DNA from: Burkholderia lata
GTDB taxonomy: Bacteria > Pseudomonadota > Gammaproteobacteria > Burkholderiales > Burkholderiaceae
NCBI RefSeq assembly: GCF_902499335.1
Contig: NZ_CABVQK010000009.1
Coordinates: 372,001 to 436,000 of the forward strand
Reading direction: 5' to 3'
DNA: 64,000 nt
In this document: positions 8,555-17,024 of the stretch, in pieces
How the letters are laid out: every line of letters starts with the position of its first letter
Position numbering within the stretch: position 1 is the first letter of the stretch
Made by a program: the position numbers and the translations under genes
The notes under the pieces: model-generated
Database searches by the model: none
Seen by the model: the letters and a program-made list of their open reading frames with translations, nothing else
Told to the model about the DNA's origin: nothing

Positions 8555-9671
8555 CGACAATCACCTCTGCTTTCAGTGCGTCGACGAGTTCTGCAGGTAG
8601 TGCCTGAGAGGGGGTTTCCGTGCAGATCAGGACCCGGTCGAACTGGCCGGGCTTCACGTTGTAGAGGAAGTTCGGAATAGAGAGGCCGTAGTTGTCGGGG
8701 AACGACAGCGCGTGCTCGATGGCATGGCCCAGGGCGATGGGGGACCGTGTGGTCGAGCTGAAGTGGACATCCGCGCCAGATCGCTCCAGGCGTTCCGCCA
8801 GCAGAAAAGGACGCCAGACGAATTCGCCGGTACCTACGACAATGACTTTCTCGCCGGGCTGGACCTGAACGTCCGGCGCGAGCGTGTCGTCCACATCCCG
8901 AACGCCGAGACGTCCCCAGTCATTGCGGGGCGAGAGAGGCCATTCGCCCATGGAAACGGCGCCGACGTTCGGCATATCCGGGAGGGGCGCGGACTGATCC
9001 TCGTGGAACTGGTAGGAGCCGGTCAGCAGCGATACTGCGGTGACCTGTTCCCCGATGGCCTGACGAGTGGCACCGGCAGTCCAGTCCGTCAGGACGCACG
9101 TGACCACTCGCTGGACGTTGCTCAGACCTGCTTCGACCATCGCGCGGTGCAGGTTCAGGAAGGTCTTGCCGGTGGAGGCTTCGTCATCCACCAGGATCAG
9201 CGATCGAGCCTTCAGCATCAGGTCACGAATCTCGGGATCGACCGGCAAGTGGATCAGATGAGCGCTCGCATGGCTGTGTTCTTCCTCGAATCGAGCAAAG
9301 ACGCTGGTACCCAGCGGATGACGAGTACTGGTGAGGTACACGCTGTCAGGGCGGCCCGCACGATAGGCGCGGTGCACGCCGGCACCAAGGCCCACTGCGG
9401 TTTCGGCCATGCCGATCACCAGTACCGGTCCGGGCAGGTCCGCCGGAATTCCGGCCGCCAGGCGCTCGAAGCTGGCCGCCATGATCGACGGGCGCACCGG
9501 GATGTGACGGCCCAGGACCTTGGATACGAAGAGGAATGCTCGCTTGGGATTCCGGCGCTCTGCGAAACCGAACAGGTTCGCAGGGGGCAGGGCGGCGGCA
9601 TCGACTTTGATCTCGAGCAGCCCCCGCTTGAGTTGGGCGCGCAGGCACGTTGGTCCTACGTGGCTTTCCAT
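8544..9671 (-). CDS. Phosphoribosyltransferase with TRSP domain (PRTase_2-TRSP)
   Basis: A 375-residue protein. The N-terminal domain (about residues 1-215) is a type-I phosphoribosyltransferase: the PRPP loop reads SLILVDDEASTGKTFLNLH near residues 157-175 and GMAETAVGLGAGVH precedes it. The C-terminal domain (about 250-375) is the TRSP domain, named from the TTRSP motif, which is present, followed by IALGHAIEHALSFPDNYG. The ATG at 9671 is preferred to the one at 9680 because GAGGA lies 8 nt ahead of it. It is the first gene of the minus-strand module, followed by tightly overlapping HAD, PRTase-PELOTA and CitE genes. The ATP-grasp gene that often heads such modules is not present upstream. 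Confidence 0.86.
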   Translation of the reverse strand: MESHVGPTCLRAQLKRGLLEIKVDAAALPPANLFGFAERRNPKRAFLFVSKVLGRHIPVRPSIMAASFERLAAGIPADLPGPVLVIGMAETAVGLGAGVHRAYRAGRPDSVYLTSTRHPLGTSVFARFEEEHSHASAHLIHLPVDPEIRDLMLKARSLILVDDEASTGKTFLNLHRAMVEAGLSNVQRVVTCVLTDWTAGATRQAIGEQVTAVSLLTGSYQFHEDQSAPLPDMPNVGAVSMGEWPLSPRNDWGRLGVRDVDDTLAPDVQVQPGEKVIVVGTGEFVWRPFLLAERLERSGADVHFSSTTRSPIALGHAIEHALSFPDNYGLSIPNFLYNVKPGQFDRVLICTETPSQALPAELVDALKAEVIVDER

Positions 9672-9790
9672 GAACAGCATCCTCGTTTAGCGTGGCTCGA
9701 AGATCCACGACGAACGCCTGCGCCTGGTGTGCAGTCGTTCAAGCCGCGTTCGCGCCGAGCGCCGGCACCCTCGGTCCGGCATCCCGAAAC

Positions 9791-9827
9791 CTTTCAAAAT
9801 GAAATTGAATCGTATCAAATTTGAAAG
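9791..9827. promoter_or_regulatory. AT-rich promoter region of the ter island with inverted repeat
   Basis: The 450 bp between the PRTase-TRSP start and gabD contain no convincing gene. About 120 bp upstream of that start is a strikingly AT-rich patch in otherwise GC-rich DNA, with 8-bp inverted repeats ctttcaaa (9791-9798) and tttgaaag (9820-9827) separated by 21 bp. It is the natural place for the island's promoter and a regulator-binding site. Exact -35/-10 boxes could not be fixed. Confidence 0.4.
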
Positions 9828-10063
9828 ATTCGTGGGTGTCCGCTTGTACCGATATCGCGATGGTTTTCGTTTTTCGGCTTTGTCAGAGAGGAGGGGCTTT
9901 GCGGGCCTGGTGTGGCCTGATGACGACGGTCAGCCGTTCGACCAAAGCCGATGCGGTGAGCGCGGTCCCGTGAAAGCGGTGAGGAGGAGGGAGGAAGGGG
10001 GAGGTGAGGAGGGGGCGAGATGACGCGGGCACGACGGAGAGGGAGGGACGCCGGCCCGCGTCG

Positions 10064-10117
10064 GACCGCCCGGTTCCGGGCGGTCAGTCAGGGCCTGTCA
10101 CCGAAGTGGCAGGCCCT
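10064..10117 (-). terminator. Tandem hairpins after gabD
   Basis: Two adjacent stems lie just past the gabD stop. One is 10090-10101 with 10106-10117 (12 bp including one G-U pair, loop CGAA). The other is 10064-10073 with 10076-10085 (10 bp, GC-rich). There is no T run. Confidence 0.6.
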
Positions 10118-10123
10118 GAACCG

Positions 10124-11593
10124 TCAGACGGCGAGGCAGAGGTACTTGATCACGACGTAGTCGTCGATGCCGTAGTGCGAGCCTTCGCGGCCGAGGCCCG
10201 ATTGCTTCACGCCACCGAACGGCGCGACTTCGTTCGAGATCAGGCCCGTGTTCACGCCGACCATCCCGTATTCGAGTGCTTCCGCAACCTTCCACACGCG
10301 GCCGATGTCGCGGCTATAGAAGTACGCGGCCAGGCCGAACTCGGTGTCGTTCGCGAGGCGGATCACTTCGTCGTCGCTGCTGAACTTGAACAGCGGCGCG
10401 AGCGGCCCGAACGTCTCGTCCTTCGCGACCTTCATCGCCGACGTGACACCCGTCAGCACGGTCGGCTCGAAGAAGCCGTGGCCGAGCGCGTGGCGCTTGC
10501 CGCCCGTCACGACGGTCGCGCCCTTCGCGAGCGCGTCCTCGATATGCGCCTCGACCTTCAGCACCGCTGCTTCGTTGATCAGCGGACCTTGCGTGACGCC
10601 CGGCTCCGTGCCGCGGCCCACCTTCAACTGGCCGACGGCCGCCGCGAGCTTCTGCGCGAACTGGTCGTACACGGCTTCGTGCACGTAGAAGCGGTTCGTG
10701 CACACGCAGGTCTGGCCGCTGTTGCGGTACTTCGATGCGATCGCGCCCTGCACGGCCGCGTCGAGATCGGCGTCGTCGAACACGATGAACGGTGCGTTGC
10801 CGCCGAGCTCCAGCGACACCTTCTTGACCGTCGCCGCGCACTGCGACATCAGCAGGCGGCCGACCGGCGTCGAGCCGGTGAACGACAGCTTGCGCACGAT
10901 CGGGTTCGACGTCAGCTCGCCGCCGATCGCCTTCGGGTCGCCCGTGACGACGCTGAACACGCCGGCCGGCACGCCCGCGCGCTCTGCCAGCACGGCCATT
11001 GCGAGCGCGGAGAACGGCGTGGCCTCGGCCGGCTTCACGACGATCGGGCAGCCTGCCGCGAGTGCCGGGCCGACCTTGCGCGTGATCATCGCCGCCGGGA
11101 AGTTCCACGGCGTGATCGCCGCGCACACGCCGATCGCTTCCTTCGTCACGACGATGCGCTTGTCGCTCGCCGGCGTCGGGATCGTGTCGCCGTACACGCG
11201 CTTGCCTTCTTCCGCGAACCATTCGAGGAACGATGCGGCATAGCCGATCTCGCCCTTCGCTTCGGCCAGCGACTTGCCCTGCTCGGTCGTCAGGATCAGC
11301 GCAAGGTCATCGGCGTTTTCCATCATCAGCTCGTACCACTTGCGCAGGACGACCGCGCGTTCCTTCGCGGTCTTCTTGCGCCATGCGGGCCATGCGGCGT
11401 TCGCGGCTTCGATCGCGTGACGCGTCTCGGCCGTGCCCATCGCCGGCACGGTGCCGAGCAGGCCGCCCGTCGCCGGGTTGCGGACCTCGAACGTCTCGCC
11501 GTTCGTCGCGCCTTGCCATTCGCCGTTGACGTACGCCTGCTGGCGGAACAGCGACGGGTCTTTCAGTGCCAGGGTTTCCTGAACAGTGCTCAT
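10124..11593 (-). CDS. gabD: NADP-dependent succinate-semialdehyde dehydrogenase
   Basis: A 489-residue aldehyde dehydrogenase that oxidises succinate semialdehyde to succinate, the second step of GABA breakdown. Motifs in order: ITPWNFPAAMITRK (cofactor site, near residue 150), FTGSTPVGRLL (near 227), catalytic Glu in ELGGNAPFIVFDDADL (near 255) and catalytic Cys in NSGQTCVCTNRFYV (near 289). The final KQSGLGREGSHYGIDDYV segment is typical of GabD. The ATG at 11593 has AGGTG 7 nt ahead; an in-frame GTG at 11602 is less likely. It lies downstream of gabT on the same strand, with a strong hairpin in between. Confidence 0.95.
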   Translation of the reverse strand: MSTVQETLALKDPSLFRQQAYVNGEWQGATNGETFEVRNPATGGLLGTVPAMGTAETRHAIEAANAAWPAWRKKTAKERAVVLRKWYELMMENADDLALILTTEQGKSLAEAKGEIGYAASFLEWFAEEGKRVYGDTIPTPASDKRIVVTKEAIGVCAAITPWNFPAAMITRKVGPALAAGCPIVVKPAEATPFSALAMAVLAERAGVPAGVFSVVTGDPKAIGGELTSNPIVRKLSFTGSTPVGRLLMSQCAATVKKVSLELGGNAPFIVFDDADLDAAVQGAIASKYRNSGQTCVCTNRFYVHEAVYDQFAQKLAAAVGQLKVGRGTEPGVTQGPLINEAAVLKVEAHIEDALAKGATVVTGGKRHALGHGFFEPTVLTGVTSAMKVAKDETFGPLAPLFKFSSDDEVIRLANDTEFGLAAYFYSRDIGRVWKVAEALEYGMVGVNTGLISNEVAPFGGVKQSGLGREGSHYGIDDYVVIKYLCLAV

Positions 11594-11628
11594 ATGAATC
11601 ACCTGCTTCGAAAAGGACGGATGAAACG

Positions 11629-11657
11629 GCCGCCGCCGTCACGAAGACGGCGGCGGC
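11629..11657. other. Strong hairpin between gabT and gabD
   Basis: A perfect 12-bp GC stem (11629-11640 with 11646-11657, loop ACGAA) lies in the 92-bp gap between the gabT stop and the gabD start. It could be a partial terminator, an mRNA-stabilising element, or a decay barrier that sets the gabT:gabD ratio. There is no T run. Confidence 0.6.
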
Positions 11658-11685
11658 GCATTCAATGGATGAAGTCGACGGGAAC

Positions 11686-12975
11686 TCAGGCCGGCACGCC
11701 GACCGTTTCCTTTAGCACTTCCTCGAGGATCACGAGCGCTTCGTCGAACACGGCTTGCGTGATCGTCAGCGGGAACAGGAAGCGCACGACGTTCGAGTAC
11801 ACGCCGCACACGAGCAGCAGCAGGCCGCGCTCGAGCGCACGCGTCTGCACGCGCTTCGTGAATTCAGCATCCGGCTCGCCCGAACCCGGCTTCAGGAACT
11901 CGACCGCGATCATCGCGCCCGGGCCGCGCACGTCGGCGATCTGCGGCACGTCGGCCTGCAGTGCGTTCAGCTTCGCCTTCAGCACGTCGCCGAGTTGCGT
12001 TGCGCGCTCGCACAGCTTCTCTTCTTCGATGATCTCGAGCACCGCGTGTGCCGATGCGACGGCCAGCGGGTTGCCCGCGTACGTGCCGCCGAGGCCGCCA
12101 GGCGCTGCCGCGTCCATCACGTCCGCACGGCCGACGACGCCCGACAGCGGCATGCCGCCCGCGAGGCTCTTCGCCATCGTGATCAGGTCGGCCAGCACGT
12201 CGTAGTGCTGCATTGCAAACAGCTTGCCGGTACGCGCGAAGCCCGTCTGGACTTCGTCGGCGATCAGCAGGATGCCGTGCTCGTTACAGATCTTGCGCAA
12301 CGCGCGTACGAACTCGGCCGGCGCCGCGTAGAAGCCGCCTTCGCCCTGGACCGGTTCGAAGATGATCGCGGCGACGCGCTTCGGATCGATGTCGGCCTTG
12401 AACAGCATCTCGATCGCCTTGATCGAGTCGGCGGTCGTCACGCCGTGCACGGCGTTCGGGTACGGGGCGTGGAACACGTCGCCCGGGAACGGGCCGAAGT
12501 TCAGCTTGTACGGAGCGACCTTGCCGGTCAGCGCCATGCCCATCATCGTGCGGCCGTGGAAGCCGCCCGAGAACGCGATGACGCCCGGACGGCCGGTGGC
12601 TGCACGCGCGATCTTGATCGCGTTCTCGACGGCTTCGGCGCCGGTCGTGAAGAACGCGGTCTTCTTCGGGAAATCGCCCGGCGCACGTTCGTTGATCTTT
12701 TCAGCCAGCTCGACGTACGACGCGTACGGGACGATCTGGTAAGCGGTGTGCGTGAAGTTGTTCAGTTGATCCGCGATCGCCTTGACGATCTTCGGGTGGC
12801 GGTGGCCGGTGTTCAGTACCGCGATGCCGGCGGCGAAATCGATGAAGCGGCGGCCTTCGACATCCCACAGTTCCGCGTTCTCGGCGCGGGCTGCGTAGAA
12901 ATCGCACATCACGCCGACGCCGCGCGGGGTGGCGGCGTTCTTGCGGGCCTGCAGGTCGGCATTCTTCACGGTCAT
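11686..12975 (-). CDS. gabT: 4-aminobutyrate--2-oxoglutarate transaminase
   Basis: A 429-residue class-III PLP aminotransferase that converts GABA plus 2-oxoglutarate to succinate semialdehyde plus glutamate. Seen: NTGHRHPKIVKAIADQ, FFTTGAEAVENAIKIAR (near residues 107-123), FSGGFHGRTMMGMALTGK, EPVQGEGGFYAAP and LLIADEVQTGFARTGK. The PLP lysine is in LITMAKSLAGGMPLSGV near residue 269. It is transcribed divergently from the GabR-type regulator and upstream of gabD. The ATG at 12975 is preceded by AAGGAGAT. Confidence 0.95.
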   Translation of the reverse strand: MTVKNADLQARKNAATPRGVGVMCDFYAARAENAELWDVEGRRFIDFAAGIAVLNTGHRHPKIVKAIADQLNNFTHTAYQIVPYASYVELAEKINERAPGDFPKKTAFFTTGAEAVENAIKIARAATGRPGVIAFSGGFHGRTMMGMALTGKVAPYKLNFGPFPGDVFHAPYPNAVHGVTTADSIKAIEMLFKADIDPKRVAAIIFEPVQGEGGFYAAPAEFVRALRKICNEHGILLIADEVQTGFARTGKLFAMQHYDVLADLITMAKSLAGGMPLSGVVGRADVMDAAAPGGLGGTYAGNPLAVASAHAVLEIIEEEKLCERATQLGDVLKAKLNALQADVPQIADVRGPGAMIAVEFLKPGSGEPDAEFTKRVQTRALERGLLLLVCGVYSNVVRFLFPLTITQAVFDEALVILEEVLKETVGVPA

Positions 12976-13048
12976 CTCCTTGATGTTCTTTCCGGTGGGT
13001 AGAAAATCGGGCGTTTCGACAGCCCATGGAGGCGACTATAATCACATT

Positions 13049-13069
13049 TGGCTCTGGCAATCAGAGCCA
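13049..13069. promoter_or_regulatory. Palindromic operator candidate between gabT and gabR
   Basis: Perfect 8-bp arms TGGCTCTG (13049-13056) and CAGAGCCA (13062-13069) around a 5-nt centre lie in the 120-bp divergent promoter region. The dyad is about 27 bp from the regulator start and about 74 bp from the gabT start. It is a plausible GabR/MocR binding site; the protein-site link is inference. Confidence 0.5.
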
Positions 13070-13095
13070 TTTCAATAATTATTCAGGAGCCAATC

Positions 13096-14610
13096 ATGCG
13101 CGCGAGCGTGTTGTCGGACTGGCTGGCGCAGCGCCTCGTGCGCGGCGGCGAACAGCCGATCTACCGGCAGCTTCACCGGCTGCTGCAACAGGCGATCCTG
13201 TCGCGTGAACTGCCGGCCGGCACGCGCGTGCCGTCGTCGCGGCTCCTGGCCGCCGAGCTCGGGATCGCGCGCAACACGGTCACGCAGGTTTACGAACAGC
13301 TTGCACTTGAAGGCTACGTGAACTCGGCGACCGGCCGCGGCACGTTCGTCGCCGACAGCGCGCCGGACGAGATCGTCGGTGCGCCGCCCGACGCGGCCGC
13401 CGCCACGCGTCCGGCGCTCGTGCAGCCGTCCGCGCGGCGGCTGTCCGCGCGCGGCACGCGGCTCGTCGAAGGCGCCGGTGTATCGAAACGGCAGGGCGGC
13501 GCGTTCATGCCGGGCGTGCCCGATGTGTCGCGATTTCCGGCGCGCGTGTGGACGCGGCTGCACAACAAATACTGGCGGCGGTTGCGTCCCGACCTGCTGA
13601 CCTACGCGCCGGGCGGCGGGCTCGCGCTGCTGCGCGAGGCGCTGGCCGATTACCTGCGCACGTCGCGCTCGGTGCGCTGCACGCCCGAGCAGATCGTGAT
13701 CACGACCGGGATCCACCAGTCGATCGACCTCGCGGTACGGCTGCTGACCGATCCGGGCGACGCGATCTGGACCGAGGATCCGTGCTATTGGGGCGTGCGC
13801 AGCGTGCTGAACGTGTCGGGGCTGACGACGCGGCCGATCCCGGTCGACGACGAAGGCATCGCGCCGTCGGCCGCCGATCTCGCCGAACCGCCGAAGCTGA
13901 TGCTCGTCACGCCGTCGCACCAGTATCCGCTCGGCATGGTGATGAGCCTCGCGCGGCGGCGGATGCTGCTCGAATACGCGCGCCAGCACGGCTGCTGGAT
14001 CATCGAGGACGACTACGACAGCGAATTCCGCTACGGCAGCCGGCCGCTCGCGTCGCTGCAGGGTCTCGATACGGCAGGGCAGGTGATCTATGTCGGCAGT
14101 TTCGGCAAGACGCTGTTCCCCGGGCTGCGGGTCGGCTATCTGGTCGCGCCGGAGCCGCTCGCGGAAAGTTTCGCGACCGCGAGCGCCGAGCTGTATCGCG
14201 AAGGGCAGTTGCTGCAACAGGCCGTGCTGGCCGAATTCATCGCGGAAGGGCACTTCGTGTCGCATATCCGCAAGATGCGCACGCTGTACGGGCAGCGGCG
14301 CGAGGTGCTGCTCGACGCGGTCGCGCAACGCTATGGCGATACGCTGCACGCGCTCGGCAGCGATGCGGGGCTGCATCTGGTCACGCAGTTGCCGGAAGGT
14401 GTCGACGATCGCGCGGTTGCGCAGGCCGCGCTCGAACGCAACATCGTCGTGCGGCCGTTGTCGGGCTATTACGCGGATCGCGAACGTGCGGCGTCGGGGT
14501 TGCTGCTCGGTTATGCGTGCGTGCCGGAGGACGAGATTGCGACCGCGTTCGCGACGCTCGCCGAGGCGATCGACGAGCGGGCGTTTGGCAAGGTGGTTGA
14601 GCTGGCTTGA
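13096..14610 (+). CDS. gabR: GabR/MocR-type PLP-dependent transcriptional regulator
   Basis: A 504-residue regulator with an N-terminal GntR winged helix (about residues 18-85: PIYRQLHRLLQQAIL...LPAGTRVPSSRLLAAELGIARNTV) joined to a class-I aminotransferase-like domain. The PLP lysine lies in YVGSFGKTLFPGLRVGYLVAP near residue 338, and WIIEDDYDSEFRY carries the ring-stacking Asp. MocR-type GabR proteins sense GABA through PLP and activate gabT/gabD. The ATG at 13096 has AGGAG 6 nt ahead; an upstream in-frame start would run through the promoter. It is divergent from gabT with a palindrome between. The symbol is by context; other MocR paralogues exist in Burkholderia. Confidence 0.88.
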   Translation: MRASVLSDWLAQRLVRGGEQPIYRQLHRLLQQAILSRELPAGTRVPSSRLLAAELGIARNTVTQVYEQLALEGYVNSATGRGTFVADSAPDEIVGAPPDAAAATRPALVQPSARRLSARGTRLVEGAGVSKRQGGAFMPGVPDVSRFPARVWTRLHNKYWRRLRPDLLTYAPGGGLALLREALADYLRTSRSVRCTPEQIVITTGIHQSIDLAVRLLTDPGDAIWTEDPCYWGVRSVLNVSGLTTRPIPVDDEGIAPSAADLAEPPKLMLVTPSHQYPLGMVMSLARRRMLLEYARQHGCWIIEDDYDSEFRYGSRPLASLQGLDTAGQVIYVGSFGKTLFPGLRVGYLVAPEPLAESFATASAELYREGQLLQQAVLAEFIAEGHFVSHIRKMRTLYGQRREVLLDAVAQRYGDTLHALGSDAGLHLVTQLPEGVDDRAVAQAALERNIVVRPLSGYYADRERAASGLLLGYACVPEDEIATAFATLAEAIDERAFGKVVELA

Positions 14611-14730
14611 ACGGCGCTTCCGGTCACGGCATGGCGTTGCGATGCCCGCCGCGGCCATCGAGACTGGACGGCGTCATGCTCGCTCGACGGCCGAGAGAGC
14701 ATGCGCGTCCTGCAGACCCTGCCGCGAATC

Positions 14731-16221
14731 TCAATACCCGATCCACACCGCGAACGTCAGTACGGCGCACGACAGCGCGAGCAGCGTCAGGAACAGCGGC
14801 AGCACGAAGCGGATCCACGCGCCGAAATCGACGCGTGCCGTTGCCAGATACGCGAGCAGCATCCCCGACGTCGGCGTGACGAGGTTCGTCAGCCCGCCGC
14901 CGAGCACGAACGCGAGCACCGACGTCTGGCCGCTCACGCCTGAGAGCTGCGCGATCGGCCCGATGATCGGCATGCTGACCGCGGCCTTGCCCGACACCGA
15001 AGGAATGAACACGTCGAGCACCATCTGCACGCCCATCAGCCCGTTCGCGACCCACACCGGCGATTGCCCGTCCGCGAGGCGCGTAAAGAAGTTGATCAGC
15101 GTGTCGAGCACGAGGCTGTTCTGCAGCAGCAGTTCGACGGATGCCGCGAGCCCCATCAACAGCGCGGCGAGGATCATGTTCTTCATCCCGTCGACGAACG
15201 CATCGGCCGCGCTGCGCGAATCGAGCCCGCCAATGACGGCCGTCGCGATGCTCACGGCCGTGTAGAACGCCGCCAGCTCGACGTTGCCCCACTTCAGTTC
15301 GCGCGTGCCGTAGATCAGCATCGCGACCGCCGCGGCGAACACGACCAGCGTTGCCTTGTGACGCAGCGACAGCTTTGCGGTCGCGTGCGCGGCATGGCCC
15401 GCGGCGGTCTGCCCGGCCTGATAGCCGGTGTTGCGCACATGGCGCAGCAGGTACAGGATGCCGATCGTCAGGAATACGACGAATACGGCCGCGCGCAGCG
15501 CGACGCCGCTGAACAACGGCACGCCGACCAGTGGCTGCGCGACGGCGAGTGCGAGCGGGTTAGTGACCGACGCGATATAGCCGATCTTCGCGGCGAGCGC
15601 GACGAGCGCGACCGCGAACAGGTCGGACAGACCCAGGCGCCGCGCGATCACGACCACCATCGGAATGATCACGAGGTACTCGGAGATGAAGCCGAGCAGC
15701 GTGCTGCCGAGCCCGATCAGGATCATCAGCATCGGTGTCAGCAGGTACGCATTGTTGCCGGTGAGCTGCAGCAGCCGGTCGATGCCGGCGTCGACTACGC
15801 CGGTGCGGCGCATCACGCCGAACATCCCGCCGACGAACATCACCATCACGATCAGCGGCGCGTTCTTCAGCAGCCCTTGCGGCACCGCGACGAACGCCGA
15901 GACCAGGCTTGCCGGCAGCGCCTGCGCGGACGTGCTGTGGCTGACGGCCGGCGCGACGAGCGTTGAAAGGGCGGTCGTCTTCGGCACCACGTGATAGGTG
16001 CCCGGCACGACGAGCCGGCCGTTGCGCGCGAACTGGCCCGAGTCGACGAGCCACGTGAGTGCGATCGCGGCGGCGAGCACCCACAGCATCATCACGACGG
16101 GGTGCAGCATCTTGCCGTGCGGATGCGGCGCGTGACCGGCGGGCGCCGCCGGATCGTCGGCCGCGAGCGCGGGGGTGTCGGCGCCGTGCGCGCCGGCCGG
16201 GTTCGGGGAAGAGGCGGACAT
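14731..16221 (-). CDS. YfcC/DcuC-type (C4-dicarboxylate/amino acid) membrane transporter
   Basis: A 496-residue inner-membrane carrier with 11-13 hydrophobic segments, of the YfcC / C4-dicarboxylate anaerobic carrier family. Family-type motifs include NAPLIVMVMFVGGMFGVMRR, LGLSDLFAVALVALAAKIGY and IPSVSGKAAVSMPIIGPIAQ. A His/Pro-rich N-terminal tail of about 35 residues precedes the first helix. The ATG at 16221 is preceded by GAGGATCCG; the open frame continues far upstream but overlaps the IclR gene out of phase. It is the last of three minus-strand genes with an IclR regulator and an N-formylglutamate amidohydrolase homologue. The substrate is unknown; an N-formyl or N-acyl dicarboxylic amino acid is suggested by the neighbour. 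Confidence 0.85.
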   Translation of the reverse strand: MSASSPNPAGAHGADTPALAADDPAAPAGHAPHPHGKMLHPVVMMLWVLAAAIALTWLVDSGQFARNGRLVVPGTYHVVPKTTALSTLVAPAVSHSTSAQALPASLVSAFVAVPQGLLKNAPLIVMVMFVGGMFGVMRRTGVVDAGIDRLLQLTGNNAYLLTPMLMILIGLGSTLLGFISEYLVIIPMVVVIARRLGLSDLFAVALVALAAKIGYIASVTNPLALAVAQPLVGVPLFSGVALRAAVFVVFLTIGILYLLRHVRNTGYQAGQTAAGHAAHATAKLSLRHKATLVVFAAAVAMLIYGTRELKWGNVELAAFYTAVSIATAVIGGLDSRSAADAFVDGMKNMILAALLMGLAASVELLLQNSLVLDTLINFFTRLADGQSPVWVANGLMGVQMVLDVFIPSVSGKAAVSMPIIGPIAQLSGVSGQTSVLAFVLGGGLTNLVTPTSGMLLAYLATARVDFGAWIRFVLPLFLTLLALSCAVLTFAVWIGY

Positions 16222-16250
16222 CGGATCCTCGTCGAAGAAGAAGCGGCCCG

Positions 16251-17024
16251 TCAGGCCGGTTGCAGCGCGGCGCGCGCCGGGACGTAGCCGAGTTCGGCGG
16301 AAATGGCGAGGCTGCACGCCTGCAGGCGTTCGAGATAGTCGGGAATGTCGGCGTGGCTCACGCGCACCTCGGGCCCCGTCACGCTGACCGACGCGACTGT
16401 CGCGCCCGTCAGGTCGCGCACCGGTACCGCGATCCCGACCGCGCCGGGCGTCACCTCGCCGCTGCTCACCGCGTAGCCCTTGCGGGCGACCGCGTCGAGT
16501 TCGCCGGCGAGCTTCGCCGGGTCGTCGGCCTGCCCGTTTCGACGCAGTTGCGCGAGATATTCGTCGCGCACCGCGTCGGGCGCGAACGCGAGCAGCACCT
16601 TCCCCGACGCGCCGAAATTGATCGGCCGGCGATTGCCGACCGCGCCGACGGTGCGCACCGCGTGCGTCGTCTCGCAACGCGCGACGCATACCGATTCGAG
16701 CCCTTCGCGCACGCGCAGCACGATGGTCTCGTTGATCGCCTGGTTGAGCGCGAGCATGTGCCGGTGTGCGGCGCGCACGAGCGCGTTCTGCTGCGACGCG
16801 GCCACGCCGATCACGAACGCCTGCGGACCGAGCGCATAGGTGGACGTGCGCGGGTCCTGCACGACGAAGCGGTGCAGTTCGAGCGTGCACAGCATCCGGT
16901 ACGTGCGCGACTTGTTGATGCCGAGTTGCGAAGCGAGCTCGGTCACGCCGAGGTTCGGATGCTCGGCCACGTAGGTCAGCAGCTTCAGCGCGCTGTCGAC
17001 GGCGTCGACGATGTAGGTCGTCAT
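16251..17024 (-). CDS. IclR family transcriptional regulator
   Basis: A 257-residue IclR regulator. The N-terminal winged helix-turn-helix covers residues 5-65 (LKLLTYVAEHPNLGVTELASQLGINKSRTYRMLCTLE) and the GAF-like ligand domain covers about 75-250 (ETIVLRVREGLESVCVARCE, INFGASGKVLLAF, GIAVPVRD). The start overlaps the amidohydrolase stop by 4 bp (17021-17024) and has AAGGAGA ahead. Being inside the operon, it probably controls it. Two closely related 17-bp palindromes in the porin/amidohydrolase intergenic region are the best operator candidates. Confidence 0.92.
   Translation of the reverse strand: MTTYIVDAVDSALKLLTYVAEHPNLGVTELASQLGINKSRTYRMLCTLELHRFVVQDPRTSTYALGPQAFVIGVAASQQNALVRAAHRHMLALNQAINETIVLRVREGLESVCVARCETTHAVRTVGAVGNRRPINFGASGKVLLAFAPDAVRDEYLAQLRRNGQADDPAKLAGELDAVARKGYAVSSGEVTPGAVGIAVPVRDLTGATVASVSVTGPEVRVSHADIPDYLERLQACSLAISAELGYVPARAALQPA

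Noticed and set aside
950..9671. Integrative element boundaries around the ter island
   Set aside because: No integrase, tRNA, IS element or flanking direct repeats were seen, so transfer is suggested only by composition.
9727..10023. Possible small gene (98 codons, plus strand) between the ter island and gabD
   Set aside because: No ribosome site, it runs through the AT-rich promoter dyad, and its C-terminus is low-complexity Arg/Glu/Gly.
10004..12205. A 733-codon open frame opposite gabD/gabT
   Set aside because: It lies antisense to two clear enzymes and its Arg/Ala/His-rich translation is typical of shadow frames in GC-rich DNA.
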